Notes: a model not told the origin generated them from the sequence alone. A DNA stretch of 64,000 nucleotides from Paracoccus aminophilus JCM 7686 (GCF_000444995.1 NC_022041.1:3413501-3477500), one strand, 5' to 3'; counted from the first letter of the stretch, positions 1 to 9,269 are shown. Translations and numbers: made by a program.

Positions 1-105
1 GGTCCAGACCTCGCCTTCGGGACCGGCCACCTCACGGGCGATTGCTGTCAGCGCCTCAAGGCCCGGAGCATTGATGCCGTCGTCATTGGTGATGAGAATC
101 CGCAT
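1..105 (-). CDS. surE: 5'/3'-nucleotidase SurE, N-terminal part only
   Basis: The first 35 codons of a minus-strand gene that runs off the left edge of the window. The start is the ATG at 105. The N-terminus [19 protein letters not shown] is the SurE signature: the NDD acidic pair binds the catalytic metal and the DGxxAPGL stretch follows it directly. SurE dephosphorylates nucleoside monophosphates and helps survival in stationary phase. It is cytoplasmic. The gene is divergent from the TauE/SafE gene, with about 180 bp between the two starts, so both promoters must lie there. Only the N-terminus is visible, so intactness cannot be judged. Confidence 0.9.
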   Translation of the reverse strand, partial: MRILITNDDGINAPGLEALTAIAREVAGPEGEVWT

Positions 106-285
106 GTTGTCGTCCGTCCCCTGCGTCGCGCCGCCCCTGCCATGATTAACCGGCAGGCGAGTCGGCGACAAGACAAAGGAAAACTCTCAGTTGTCAACAA
201 ATCCGCTCTATTGTGACACTCTGTTCATTTGACGCCGCGAGAGCACGCAGGCAGTATCCCGCCGAGCGCTTCTTCCGGACAAAAC

Positions 286-1206
286 ATGCAGATCTACCTT
301 CCCATTGCTGAGGTCGTCGTCAATTCGCTGACATTGGTGGGCTTGGGGGGAATCGTCGGCGTGATGAGCGGCCTTTTCGGGGTCGGCGGCGGCTTTCTGA
401 TCACGCCGCTGTTGTTCTTCATCGGCATCCCGCCCGCGATTGCGGTGGCGACCGGGGCCAATCAGGTCGTGGCCTCGTCCTTTTCCGGCGTGCTCGCGCA
501 TCTCAAGCGCAAGACGGTTGATTTCCGCATGGGCTGGGTGCTGTTAGCGGGCGGTCTGGTCGGCTCGTCGATCGGGGTGATGATCTTCAACTTCCTCGCC
601 CGGCTCGGTCAGGTCGATCTGGTCGTCCAGCTGTGCTATGTCGTCTTTCTCGGCCTGATCGGCACGCTGATGTTCAAGGAGAGCCTCAGCGCGATCCGCG
701 CCTCGCGCGCCGGGCCGGTCCTGCGCAAGAAGCGCCACCAACACGGCTGGGTCCATCGCTGGCCCGGCAAGATGAAATTCCGCGCCTCGGGCCTTTATAT
801 CAGCGTCATCCCGCCTTTGCTGGTCGGCGCCGCGGTCGGCGTGTTGGGCGCGATCATGGGGGTCGGCGGCGGATTCATCATGGTGCCCGCGATGATCTAT
901 CTGCTTGGGATGCCAACGAAAGTCGTCATCGGAACCTCGCTCTTTCAGATCACCTTTCTGTCGGCCTATACGACGCTGATGCATGCGATCTATTCGAATA
1001 CGGTCGATATCATGCTCGCGGTGCTGCTGATCGTCGGCGGCGTGGTGGGGGCGCAGATCGGCGCCAATCTGGGCGCGAAGCTGCGCGCCGAGCAGTTGCG
1101 CATCCTGATGGCGCTCTTGGTGCTGGCGGTCTGCGGCAAGCTGGCGCTCGATCTCTTTATGACGCCGACCGATCTTTACTCGATCACGCCGGGGCTGATC
1201 GGATGA
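286..1206 (+). CDS. TauE/SafE family membrane transporter (sulfite exporter-like)
   Basis: An integral membrane protein of 306 residues in the TauE/SafE (former DUF81) family, whose members export sulfite, sulfoacetate or related anions. The protein is an internal duplication. Both halves carry a G-x-x-x-GxGGGF motif in a hydrophobic segment (GLFGVGGGFLITP near residue 30 and AIMGVGGGFIMVP near residue 200) followed by further membrane helices. I chose the ATG at 286 over an in-frame TTG at 229, because the extra 19 residues are polar and look unlike a membrane protein N-terminus. The stop overlaps the next start by four bases (ATGA), so it is translationally coupled to the TIGR02186-like gene. 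The transported substrate cannot be told from sequence. Confidence 0.88.
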   Translation: MQIYLPIAEVVVNSLTLVGLGGIVGVMSGLFGVGGGFLITPLLFFIGIPPAIAVATGANQVVASSFSGVLAHLKRKTVDFRMGWVLLAGGLVGSSIGVMIFNFLARLGQVDLVVQLCYVVFLGLIGTLMFKESLSAIRASRAGPVLRKKRHQHGWVHRWPGKMKFRASGLYISVIPPLLVGAAVGVLGAIMGVGGGFIMVPAMIYLLGMPTKVVIGTSLFQITFLSAYTTLMHAIYSNTVDIMLAVLLIVGGVVGAQIGANLGAKLRAEQLRILMALLVLAVCGKLALDLFMTPTDLYSITPGLIG

Positions 1207-2036
1207 CGCTGCGCGCTTTCTGCCTCGCCTTGCTTCTCGGCTCTGCCCTGCCCGCGCTGGCGCAGGAAAGCTATCCGAACCACAGCGATCCCGCGCTTAG
1301 CCCGGCGGCACGCCCGCCGCGCCCGGCCGAGCAGGTCGTCGCGGGCCTGTCCCATAAGGATGTCAATATCACGACCAATTTCGACGGGTCGGACATCATC
1401 ATTTACGGCGCGATCAAGCGCGAGACGCCGATCCCCTTCGGCCCGCCGCTCGATGTCATCGTCACCGTCGAGGGCCCCGCGCAATCGCTGACCATCCGCA
1501 AGAAAGAGCGCCATCTCGGCCTGTGGATCAACACCGAGAGCGTTCGGATCGGTGCGGCACCCGGCTTTTACGTCGTCGCCACCACCGGCCCGCTCGACAA
1601 GATCCTGACGCCCGAGCAGGACGCGAGCTACCGCATCTCGATCCCGCGCGCGATCCGCGCCTTTGCCGGGCCGATCACGGTCTCTGATACCGTGCCCTTC
1701 ACCGAGGCGCTGGTGCGGCTGCGCGAGGAAAGCGATGCCTACCGGTTGGACGAGGGCGCGGTCACCGTGGTCGAGCAGACCCTCTTCCGCGCCGATGTGA
1801 AAATGCCCGCCAATCTGATCGAGGGCGATTATTCGACCCGCATTTTCCTGTTGCGCAACGGCGAGGTCATCGACACCTATCGCGCCCCGATCGAGGTGCG
1901 CAAAGTCGGGCTCGAGCGCTGGCTTTACCATCTCGCGATGGCGCAGCCCTTCCTTTACGGGCTGATGTCGCTGGCGATTGCAATTGCGGCGGGCTGGGCG
2001 GCTTCGGTGGCGTTCCGCGCCCTGCGGCGGAAATAG
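1203..2036 (+). CDS. TIGR02186 family exported, membrane-anchored protein
   Basis: A protein of 277 residues that matches my recollection of the TIGR02186 family, which is found almost always directly after a TauE/SafE gene in alphaproteobacteria, as here (4-bp overlap). It begins with a signal peptide (hydrophobic stretch ending ALPALAQ, likely cleavage near residue 21). A mostly beta-rich periplasmic domain follows, with the conserved segment HKDVNITTNFDGSDIIIYGA. A single C-terminal membrane helix (about residues 246-268) ends in basic residues. The topology suggests a periplasmic domain tethered to the inner membrane, perhaps a partner of the exporter. No catalytic motif was seen and its biochemical role is unknown to me. 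Confidence 0.82.
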   Translation: MTLRAFCLALLLGSALPALAQESYPNHSDPALSPAARPPRPAEQVVAGLSHKDVNITTNFDGSDIIIYGAIKRETPIPFGPPLDVIVTVEGPAQSLTIRKKERHLGLWINTESVRIGAAPGFYVVATTGPLDKILTPEQDASYRISIPRAIRAFAGPITVSDTVPFTEALVRLREESDAYRLDEGAVTVVEQTLFRADVKMPANLIEGDYSTRIFLLRNGEVIDTYRAPIEVRKVGLERWLYHLAMAQPFLYGLMSLAIAIAAGWAASVAFRALRRK

Positions 2037-3167
2037 TCAGTCGCGCCGGAAGGGGCTCCAATCGCCGAGCTCTTCGATTTCATCGCAGACCGCGTCCCGC
2101 TCGCGTTCCAGATATTCGGCAACCGCGCGGCGGAAACCGGCATCGGCGATCCAATGGATCGAATGGGTCTGCTTGGGCAAATAGCCGCGCGCGAGCTTGT
2201 GTTCGCCCTGCGCGCCCGCCTCGACCCGCGCCTTGCCATGCGCAATCGCCCAGTCGATCGCCTGATAATAGCAAAGCTCGAAATGCAGGAAGGGCACCTC
2301 TTCGACGCAGCCCCAATAGCGCCCGTAAAGCGCATCCGCGCCGATGAAGTTCAGCGCGCCCGCAATCGCCTGACCCTCGCGGAGCGCCAGAACCAGCACG
2401 ACATCGTCGCGCATCGTCTGGTGGATCTGGTCGAAAAACGCCCGCGTCAGATAGGGACGACCCCATTTGCGCGAGCCGGTGTCCTGATAAAAGCGCCAGA
2501 AGGCCTCCCAATGCGCGGGTTCGATCTCGGCGCCCGAGAGCACCCGGATCTCGCCGCCAAAGGCCTGCGCACGCTCACGCTCTTTGCGGATGTTCTTGCG
2601 CTTGCGCGAGGACAGCGCCGCGAGGAAATCGTCAAAGCTGGCATAACCGTCGTTCAGCCAGTGATATTGCTGCGAGATGCGCGGCAGAAAGCCCACTGCC
2701 GCGCCCAACTCTGCCTCGGCCTCGGTGCAGAAGGTGATATGGGCGCTGGAAAAGCCCGATTGCGCTGTGACCTGCGCCATGGCCTGCAAGAGCGCGCCCT
2801 GCACCTGCGGATCGCGCGCGATCAGGCGCGGGCCGGTGACCGGCGTGAAGGGCACCGCCGCTTGCAGCTTGGGGTAATACTCGCCGCCCGCGCGCTGCCA
2901 CGCCTCGGCCCAGCCATGATCGAAGATATATTCGCCCTGCGAATTCGTCTTGAGATAGCAAGGCGCGACGCCAACCACGACCTCGTCCAGCCGCGCGACC
3001 AGATGGCTCGCATACCAGCCATTGCGCTCGCCGACCGAGCCGGATGCTTCAAGCGCCGCGAGAAAGCGATGGGAGGTGAAGGGATTGCCGCCATCACCAC
3101 AGCCATCCCATTCGGCGGCGGTGATCCCGGAGATCGAGCTGAGGACAGAGACGGTAAGTTCGGCCAT
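2037..3167 (-). CDS. FemAB-like / GNAT-fold acyltransferase (PF04339 type)
   Basis: A soluble protein of 376 residues resembling the PF04339 group (FemAB-like, sometimes named peptidoglycan biosynthesis protein or GNAT family N-acetyltransferase). The characteristic segments are the N-terminal WDGCGDGGNPFTSHRFLAALE, the central SSRKRKNIRKERERA basic stretch, and the C-terminal region around FELCYYQAIDWAIAHG and EAGAQGEHKLARGY. The family has two GNAT-like domains, and its real acceptor is not established. The gene stands alone and ends immediately next to the stop of the TIGR02186 gene (convergent, no spacer). It starts at an ATG at 3167. Confidence is high for the family and low for any specific reaction. 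Confidence 0.82.
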   Translation of the reverse strand: MAELTVSVLSSISGITAAEWDGCGDGGNPFTSHRFLAALEASGSVGERNGWYASHLVARLDEVVVGVAPCYLKTNSQGEYIFDHGWAEAWQRAGGEYYPKLQAAVPFTPVTGPRLIARDPQVQGALLQAMAQVTAQSGFSSAHITFCTEAEAELGAAVGFLPRISQQYHWLNDGYASFDDFLAALSSRKRKNIRKERERAQAFGGEIRVLSGAEIEPAHWEAFWRFYQDTGSRKWGRPYLTRAFFDQIHQTMRDDVVLVLALREGQAIAGALNFIGADALYGRYWGCVEEVPFLHFELCYYQAIDWAIAHGKARVEAGAQGEHKLARGYLPKQTHSIHWIADAGFRRAVAEYLERERDAVCDEIEELGDWSPFRRD

Positions 3168-3201
3168 AGTGAGAAGCTAGGTCTTCGGCGCGCGGGCGCA
3201 A

Positions 3202-3217
3202 GGCCCCATTCGGGGCT
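3202..3217. repeat. Intergenic hairpin of the GGCCCC-NTTC-GGGGCY type
   Basis: A short inverted repeat, GGCCCC ATTC GGGGCT, between the GDPD stop and the FemAB-like gene's start. It has six stem pairs (the last is G:U) and a four-base loop, with no T-tract on either side. Near-identical hairpins occur at 20341-20358 and 57693-57710. It may end the RidA-GDPD transcript without a U-run, or it may be a small repeated palindrome. Confidence 0.4.
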
Positions 3218-3272
3218 TATCGCGCCGCCGTGAAGACAGAGCCGCCGGTCCACCCGACGGCCCGCTTTGGGG

Positions 3273-4028
3273 TCATGTCGCCGGGTGATAGCTCTCGAAG
3301 GTGATATTATCGGCAGTCTTGCGCGCCAGCGCCTCCTGCTCGGCCGAGCGGATCGTCCAGCACAGCACCGGCACGCCCTGCGCTTTCAGCGCCGCGACCG
3401 CCGGATTGTCCAGATCAACGCGATCATGCGAGATGAAGCACGAGCCCGAGCGCACGTAATCCTTGATCGTGGCCAAAGCGGCGCGCTCTTCGGCATCAAG
3501 CATCGGCCATTCATCGGCGTCATAGGCGCAGGTGGTCAGGCCGACCGGAATGTCCGGCGCGGCGCGGTGGAAGGCCGCGACGGTTTCGGGGTTGAAGGAC
3601 ATCACCGCCACCGGCCCGCTATAGGCCTTGAGCTGCTCGGCCACCCGGTCCTGAAGATCGCCGATATTCGGCCCGAGACGGCCGTCCTGATCCTTGATCT
3701 CGATGAGCAAAGGCACACGACCCGCGACTTCCTTGAGCATCTGCGCCAGCGTCGGGATCGCCTCATCGGTGCGCAACAGACGGAATTCGCTTAATTCTTC
3801 CAGCGCGCAATCGGCGACGAAGGCCTCATCGCCGCACATCCGGCTGAGGTCGTAATCGTGAAAGACGATCGGCGTGCCCTCGGCAGTGTGCTGGATGTCG
3901 CATTCGATCGCATAGCCCGCCGCGATCGCCGCGCGAAACGAGGCAAGGCTGTTTTCCGGAACGCCCGGGCTGTGCAAGCCGCGATGGGCGACGGGCATGG
4001 TCAGAAGCTCACGCGGAAGGACTGTCAT
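3273..4028 (-). CDS. Glycerophosphodiester phosphodiesterase family protein
   Basis: An enzyme of 251 residues with the GDPD TIM-barrel fold, which hydrolyses glycerophosphodiesters to sn-glycerol 3-phosphate and an alcohol. The family hallmarks are near the N-terminus: HRG (residues 15-17), PENSLASFRAA with the conserved Glu, the metal-binding E-x-D of AIECDIQHT, and HD of VFHDYDLSR. A further metal ligand sits in LIEIKDQ near the middle. No signal peptide is seen, so it is probably cytoplasmic (UgpQ-like). The start is the ATG at 4028, which overlaps the RidA stop by four bases. A longer in-frame extension exists but is Arg-rich and overlaps RidA, so I rejected it. The pair forms a two-gene operon. 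Confidence 0.9.
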   Translation of the reverse strand: MTVLPRELLTMPVAHRGLHSPGVPENSLASFRAAIAAGYAIECDIQHTAEGTPIVFHDYDLSRMCGDEAFVADCALEELSEFRLLRTDEAIPTLAQMLKEVAGRVPLLIEIKDQDGRLGPNIGDLQDRVAEQLKAYSGPVAVMSFNPETVAAFHRAAPDIPVGLTTCAYDADEWPMLDAEERAALATIKDYVRSGSCFISHDRVDLDNPAVAALKAQGVPVLCWTIRSAEQEALARKTADNITFESYHPAT

Positions 4029-4483
4029 CGCGCCACCTCGAACACAGCTTCGATTTCGACGGCAACGCCGCGCGGCAGCGCGGGCGCGGACACGGCGGCG
4101 CGGGCATGACGGCCCCTGTCGCCGAAGACCTCGACCATCAGATCCGAGCAACCGTTGATGACCTCGGGCTGGTCGGTGAATTCCGGGGTCGAATTGACGA
4201 AGCCCGTCAGCTTCACCACCTGCGCCACCCGGTCAAGCGAGCCAAGCGCCGCACGCGCCTGTGCCAGCAGCGCCAGCCCGCAGGCCCGTGCCGCCTCGGC
4301 ACCAGCTTCGGCAGCCATATCCGCGCCCAGCCGCCCGGTGATCAGCCCACCGGCATCCGAGCTGATTTGACCCGAGACGAACAGCAAATTTCCCGTCTGA
4401 ACATAGGGCACATAATTGGCGGCCGGAGCCGGTGCTGCGGGAAGCGTGATCCCGAGTTCCGCGAGTTTGCTGTCTATGCTCAT
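4025..4483 (-). CDS. RidA family protein (enamine/imine deaminase-like)
   Basis: A protein of 152 residues in the RidA/YjgF/UK114 family, which hydrolyses reactive 2-aminoacrylate and related enamines formed by PLP enzymes. Family features seen are the N-terminal LAELGITLPAAPAPAANYVPYV (typical of the longer YjgF-like group), LLFVSGQISSD, and the C-terminal ARAAVSAPALPRGVAVEIEAV containing the conserved Arg and the VEIEA strand. The start is the ATG at 4483, preceded by AAGGGAC. An upstream in-frame TTG at 4501 is less likely. It is coupled to the downstream GDPD gene by an ATGA overlap. The link between the two functions is not obvious. Confidence 0.88.
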   Translation of the reverse strand: MSIDSKLAELGITLPAAPAPAANYVPYVQTGNLLFVSGQISSDAGGLITGRLGADMAAEAGAEAARACGLALLAQARAALGSLDRVAQVVKLTGFVNSTPEFTDQPEVINGCSDLMVEVFGDRGRHARAAVSAPALPRGVAVEIEAVFEVAR

Positions 4484-4566
4484 GGCCTGTCCCTTGTTCA
4501 AGGTTCCGATTCCTGCGAATTCTCGCGTCCCGCAGGGTCCTGTGCAAGCGGAATGAGACGCCGACC

Positions 4567-7500
4567 TCAGGCGACCAGCGCCTCGGCGCGCTTGAGATCG
4601 ACGCTGACAAGCTGGCTGACGCCCTGCTCGACCATGGTCACGCCAAAGAGCCGGTCCATCCGGGCCATCGTCACCGCATGGTGCGTGATCACAAGGAAGC
4701 GGGTGTCGGTGCGGCGCCGCATTTCATCCATGAGATCACAGAACCGGCCGACATTGGCATCGTCCAGCGGCGCATCGACCTCGTCCAAAACGCAGATCGG
4801 CGCGGGATTGGCCAGAAAGACCGCGAAGATCAGCGCCAGCGCGGTCAGCGTCTGCTCACCGCCCGACAGAAGGCTAAGCGTCGCCAGCTTCTTGCCCGGC
4901 GGCTGGCACATGATTTCAAGCCCCGCCTCCAGCGGATCGTCGGATTCGACCAGCACCAGACGCGCCTCGCCCCCGCCGAAGAGATGGGTGAACAGCGTCG
5001 CGAAATTGGCGTTGACCGTGTCGAAGGCGGCCAGCAGACGCTCGCGCCCTTCGCGGTTCAAACTGCCGATCCCGGCGCGCAGCTTGCGGATCGCCTCGGT
5101 GAGATCGTTCTTTTCGCCCGCAAGCCGGTCGCGCTCGGTTTCCAGCTCACGCTTATCGTCATCGGCGCGCAGGTTGACCGAGCCCAGCCCGTCGCGCTGC
5201 TGGCGCAAGCGCCCGATCTCGACTTCCAGCCGGTCGGCCTCGGGCATCTCGGCGGGATCGGCGCCAAGCGCGGTCAAAAGCGCCTCGGGCGAGCCCTCGG
5301 TTTCTTCAAGGATGCGCGCGCGGGCGGCGGCCTCGGTTTCGGTCGCGGCCTCGGCGCGAGCTTCACGGGCGGCGCGGGTCTCGCGCGCCTCAGAGGCGGC
5401 GCGTTCCGCCTCGCGCTCAGCCTCGGCCTTCAGGCGGACGGCAGTATCGGCCCCGGACAAAGCCGCGCGCGCGCGCTGCAGGCGGTCCTCTGCGGCTTTC
5501 TCGGCGGCAATCAGCACCACGCGGCGCTCGGCCAGAAGATCGGGCTGGGCCTTGGCCTCTTCGAGCTCTTCCAGCGTTTCCTCGCGCCGTTCAGAGAGCT
5601 CGGCGGCGCGCCCCCCGGCCTGATCGAGCCGCAGCCGCCAGCCCGATTCCTCCTTGCTGATCTCTTGCAGACGCTTCAACCGCGCCGTGCCCTCGCGGCG
5701 CAGCTCGTCCAAAGCCGAGCGCCGGGTCATGGTCGCGATCCGCGCCGCCTCGACGCCGGTGCGGGCATATTCGACCGCCGCCGCCGCCGCACCGCGATCG
5801 GGGAGCTCCGCCAAAGCGCGCTCGGCCTGCATCAGCCGCAGCGCCGCATCTTCGGCATCCGCGCGGTGACGGGCAAGCTCGGCGCGCGCGGATTCGGCGC
5901 GGCTGTTGGCCAAAGACAGCTCGGATTCGCTGCGCGTCGCCGCCCGCGCCGCCTCGGAAAGCGCACGCTCGGCCTCACGACGCTGATCGCGGGCGCGCTT
6001 TTCTGCGGTGGTGGCGCTGTCGAGTTCCGCTTTCGTTTCAAGATGTTGGCTGGCCGCATCCTCGGCGCGCGCGCGCGCCTCTTCGGCCTGACCGGTGATC
6101 TCGGCCAGTTGGTTGACCTTTTCGAGATGCAGCGCAGCGCTGGACGAGGCCTCTCCCGCCATGACCCGCATCCCGTCCCAACGGAAGAGATCGCCCGCGG
6201 GCGTGACCAGCCGCTGACCGGGCTTCATCGCGCCTTGCATCGCGGCCCCTGCCGCCGCATCCGCGACCAGCCCGACCTGAGACAGACGCCGCGCCAAAGC
6301 CTCGGGGCCAGTGACATGGGGGCCAAGCGGGCGCGCGCCTGCGGGCAGCGGATGATCGTTGCCGTAACCCGGCAGAAGATGCCAGCCCGAGCCGCCGTCC
6401 TCGGCGAGCCCCGCTTTCAGATCATCGCCCAGAGCCGCGCCGAAGGCCGCCTCATAGCCCTTGGCCACGCGCACCGCATCGAGGATCGCGCGTCCGCCGG
6501 TCTCGCCGCGCTCGACCAACCGCTTCAGCGCCGCCATTTCCGAGGCCAAAGCCGAAGCCTCGCCCTCGGCCTCGGCGCGGGCCGCGCGGGCGGCGCTTTC
6601 GCGGATCTCGAATTCAGCGCGGGTGGCCTCGGCCTCGATCAACGCCTCTTCGGCGCCCTCGGCGGCCTCCCGCGCGAGGCTTTGCGCCTCTTCGGCACCG
6701 GCCAAAGCGGCAGCGGCCTCTTGCCCGGTACCTGCGGCCTTGACGGCGGCCTCTTCAGCCAGCCCGGCGGCTTTCTGGGCGCGGTCCTGCATCGCGCGCA
6801 GATCGCCCGCCAGCCGCTCCGCCGATTGGTGACGCGCCGCCAGCCGAGCGGATTCGTCGGTGAGTTCGCCCAGTTTCAGCTCGACCTCGCGCAGGGCCTC
6901 GGCGGCCTCTTCGGCGGCGGACAAAGCATTGTCGACGCGGTCGTCATGGCCCTCGGCGGCCTTGGCGATGCCGTTGCGTTCCCATTCCAGCCGCTCGACC
7001 ATCTCGCCCGCATCGCGGTTGAGCGCGGTTTCGCGGTCGATGTCGCGTTGCAGCTGGGCGATCCGGGCCGAAAGCGTCTCGATCGCCTGATAGGCGCGGG
7101 CCTCGACCTCGTCCAAGGCCTCGCGCTCGACCGTGGCGCGCGAGAGCACCGCCGCCGCGATCTGCTCCTCTTCGCGCAAGGGCGGCAGCACGGTCTCGGC
7201 CTCTTCGCGCGCTTCGATGGCGCGACGGGCGGCAGCCTCGAGGCTGGCGGCGGATTTGATCGCCTCCTGCAGCGCAGTGGCGGCTGCGGCGCGGCCCTGA
7301 TCCGCCTCGGACCAGCGCAGATAGAGCAGCACGCCCTCGGCCCGGCGCAAAGCCGCGCCGATCTCGCGATATTTCGCCGCCGCGCGCGCCTGACGCGCCA
7401 GCGAGGCCGCTTGCGACGTCAGTTGGTCGAGCGTGTCATCGACGCGGGTCAGGTTCTGCTCGGCGGCATTGAGCTTCAGCTCGGCCTCATGGCGGCGCTG

Positions 7501-8034
7501 ATAAAGCCCCGAGATCCCCGCCGCTTCCTCAAGGATCCGCCGCCGCGCCTTGGGTTTGGCGTTGATCAGCTCGGAAATCTGGCCCTGACGCACCAAAGCG
7601 GGCGAATGCGCGCCGGTCGAGGCATCGGCGAAGAGCATCTGGACATCCCGCGCCCGCACTTCCTTGCCGTTGATGCGGTAGGCCGAACCCGCGTCGCGGG
7701 TGATTCGGCGCGAAATGTCGAGCATATCGGCTTCATTCACCGAAGCTGGCGCAAGGTGGTCGCGGTTGTCGATGGTCAGCGTGACCTCGGCATGGGCGCG
7801 CGCGCCGCGCCGGGTCGTGCCCGCGAAAATCACATCCTCCATCCCGTCGCCGCGCATGGCGGTCGGGCGGTTTTCGCCCATGACCCAACGCAAAGCTTCG
7901 AGCAGATTGGACTTGCCACAGCCATTGGGTCCGACGACGCCGGTGAGCCCTTCCTGGATGACCAGATCGGTCGGGTCCACGAAGCTTTTGAAGCCATTGA
8001 GGCGAAGGCGGTCGAAGCGCAAAAAACTATCCAC
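4567..8034 (-). CDS. smc: Chromosome segregation protein SMC
   Basis: A condensin ATPase of 1155 residues that compacts and segregates the chromosome with ScpA and ScpB, neither of which is in this window. The N-terminal head carries Walker A GPNGCGKS at residues 35-42. Two long Ala/Glu/Arg-rich coiled coils flank a hinge around residues 520-640 (GYGNDHPLPAGARPLGPH region). The C-terminal head has the ABC signature LSGGEQ at about 1056 and Walker B CVLDEVDAP at about 1081. The length is normal for the family. The first codon is not ATG: a GTG at 8034 fits the frame, and a TTG four codons later (8022), with GTGGA upstream, would give a start nearer to the usual alphaproteobacterial RFTRLRLNGF beginning. 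Confidence 0.95.
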   Translation of the reverse strand: MDSFLRFDRLRLNGFKSFVDPTDLVIQEGLTGVVGPNGCGKSNLLEALRWVMGENRPTAMRGDGMEDVIFAGTTRRGARAHAEVTLTIDNRDHLAPASVNEADMLDISRRITRDAGSAYRINGKEVRARDVQMLFADASTGAHSPALVRQGQISELINAKPKARRRILEEAAGISGLYQRRHEAELKLNAAEQNLTRVDDTLDQLTSQAASLARQARAAAKYREIGAALRRAEGVLLYLRWSEADQGRAAAATALQEAIKSAASLEAAARRAIEAREEAETVLPPLREEEQIAAAVLSRATVEREALDEVEARAYQAIETLSARIAQLQRDIDRETALNRDAGEMVERLEWERNGIAKAAEGHDDRVDNALSAAEEAAEALREVELKLGELTDESARLAARHQSAERLAGDLRAMQDRAQKAAGLAEEAAVKAAGTGQEAAAALAGAEEAQSLAREAAEGAEEALIEAEATRAEFEIRESAARAARAEAEGEASALASEMAALKRLVERGETGGRAILDAVRVAKGYEAAFGAALGDDLKAGLAEDGGSGWHLLPGYGNDHPLPAGARPLGPHVTGPEALARRLSQVGLVADAAAGAAMQGAMKPGQRLVTPAGDLFRWDGMRVMAGEASSSAALHLEKVNQLAEITGQAEEARARAEDAASQHLETKAELDSATTAEKRARDQRREAERALSEAARAATRSESELSLANSRAESARAELARHRADAEDAALRLMQAERALAELPDRGAAAAAVEYARTGVEAARIATMTRRSALDELRREGTARLKRLQEISKEESGWRLRLDQAGGRAAELSERREETLEELEEAKAQPDLLAERRVVLIAAEKAAEDRLQRARAALSGADTAVRLKAEAEREAERAASEARETRAAREARAEAATETEAAARARILEETEGSPEALLTALGADPAEMPEADRLEVEIGRLRQQRDGLGSVNLRADDDKRELETERDRLAGEKNDLTEAIRKLRAGIGSLNREGRERLLAAFDTVNANFATLFTHLFGGGEARLVLVESDDPLEAGLEIMCQPPGKKLATLSLLSGGEQTLTALALIFAVFLANPAPICVLDEVDAPLDDANVGRFCDLMDEMRRRTDTRFLVITHHAVTMARMDRLFGVTMVEQGVSQLVSVDLKRAEALVA

Positions 8035-8174
8035 AGAATCGGGTGACGGGTCGGCGGATTTTCTGGAAAACCGCGCCCGAGGTCAACCAATCCCGCTAAA
8101 TCTGGGCGGCACGTTGCAGCGCGCCACAAGATTTGAGGGATCAACAGAAGCTCGCGCCAATGGTATGAGGGGCC

Positions 8175-8537
8175 ATGATCCCCGCGCTCGCCCTCATCCT
8201 GTGCTTTCAGCTGCTTGGCGAAACCATCTCGCGCGGGCTGGGCCTGACGCTGCCCGGGCCGGTGATCGGGCTGGTTTTGCTGGTCGTGGCGGGCGTGCTG
8301 CGGCCCCGGCTGATCGAGTTCCTGCGTCCCGCCGCCTCGGGGCTTCTGGCCAATCTGTCGCTGTTCTTCGTGCCTGCGGGCGTCGGCATTGTCGCCCATC
8401 TTGGGCAGTTTCGCGACCATGCCTTCGCGCTTGGCGTCGCGCTGGTCGTCTCGACGGTGCTGGCGATTGCGGCGGGCGCGCTCGTGTTCACCTGGGTCGC
8501 GAAGCTGACCGGCCAAAGCGAGGAGCCGCCCGAATGA
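8175..8537 (+). CDS. CidA/LrgA family holin-like membrane protein
   Basis: A small membrane protein of 120 residues with four predicted helices, of the CidA/LrgA family (PF03788). The key segment is LGETISRGLGLTLPGPVIGLVLL, which contains the family's LPGPVIGM-type motif. It is followed by NLSLFFVPAGVGIVAH, where the FVPAGVG motif is also conserved. In Gram-positive bacteria the family acts like holins or antiholins. In other bacteria it has been linked to transport of pyruvate or other small organic acids together with LrgB. The stop overlaps the LrgB start (ATGA), so the two are translated together. It is divergent from smc across a 140-bp gap. Confidence 0.9.
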   Translation: MIPALALILCFQLLGETISRGLGLTLPGPVIGLVLLVVAGVLRPRLIEFLRPAASGLLANLSLFFVPAGVGIVAHLGQFRDHAFALGVALVVSTVLAIAAGALVFTWVAKLTGQSEEPPE

Positions 8538-9256
8538 AGCTCGATAACGCGGTGCTGCTCTGGTCCTATCTGACGCAGGGGCCGCTGTTGTGGCTGACGG
8601 CGACGCTGATCGCCTATTGCATCGGAGACGCGATCTTTCGCGCGGCCTCGCGCCGCAGCATCGCCAATCCGGTGATGATCGCGGTCGCCATTCTGGCGGT
8701 GGTGCTGGGCGTGACCGGCACCGATTACAAAACCTATTTCGAGGGCGCGCAATTCGTCCATTTCATGCTCGGCCCGGCGACGGTCTGTCTGGGCCTGCCG
8801 CTTTACGACAACCTGAGCCGGCTGAAACACGCGGTTCTGCCGCTTCTGGCGGCGCTGGTCGCGGGATCGCTGACGGCGGTGGTCTCGGTGCTGCTCATCG
8901 CGCAATATTTCGAGCTTGGCCCGGTGATGATGGCCTCGCTTGCGCCGAAATCGACGACAGCCCCGGTCGCGATCGGCATCTCGGAAAGCCTTGGCGGCGA
9001 GCCGACGGTCACGGCGGTGCTGGTCATCCTGACCGGGATCGTCGGCGCGATCGTGGTGACGCCGCTGCTCAATCTGCTGGGGATCCGGGACTGGCGCGCG
9101 CGCGGCTTTTCGGTCGGCGTCGCCGCCCATGGCATCGGCACGGCGCGGGCCTTTCAGGTCAACCAGACCGCGGGCGCCTTTGCCGGTATGGGCATGGGGT
9201 TGAACGCGGTGCTGACCGCGATCATCGCGCCGCTGGTCCTGCATCTCTTCCAGTAA
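8534..9256 (+). CDS. LrgB family membrane protein
   Basis: A polytopic membrane protein of 240 residues of the LrgB/CidB family (PF04172). Typical features are the segment LGPATVCLGLPLYDNLSRLK, the PKSTTAPVAIGISESLGG motif in the middle, and AHGIGTARAFQ near the C-terminus. The ATG at 8534 overlaps the LrgA stop. A much longer in-frame extension upstream is out of keeping with the family length (about 230-240), so it was ignored. The two proteins are thought to form one membrane complex. No LytSR-type two-component system is adjacent, so regulation differs from the Staphylococcus model. Confidence 0.9.
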   Translation: MKLDNAVLLWSYLTQGPLLWLTATLIAYCIGDAIFRAASRRSIANPVMIAVAILAVVLGVTGTDYKTYFEGAQFVHFMLGPATVCLGLPLYDNLSRLKHAVLPLLAALVAGSLTAVVSVLLIAQYFELGPVMMASLAPKSTTAPVAIGISESLGGEPTVTAVLVILTGIVGAIVVTPLLNLLGIRDWRARGFSVGVAAHGIGTARAFQVNQTAGAFAGMGMGLNAVLTAIIAPLVLHLFQ

Positions 9257-9269
9257 CCAACTAACCAAC

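Noticed and set aside
4678..8046. A very long open frame on the plus strand, opposite smc
   Set aside because: It is the antisense of smc in G/C-rich codons. Its translation is low-complexity (Arg, Gly, Leu) with no recognisable domain, and smc is certain.
7700..8533. N-terminal extension of LrgB by over 270 residues
   Set aside because: It overlaps smc antisense and lrgA in another frame. The ATG at 8534 gives the normal family length and an ATGA overlap.
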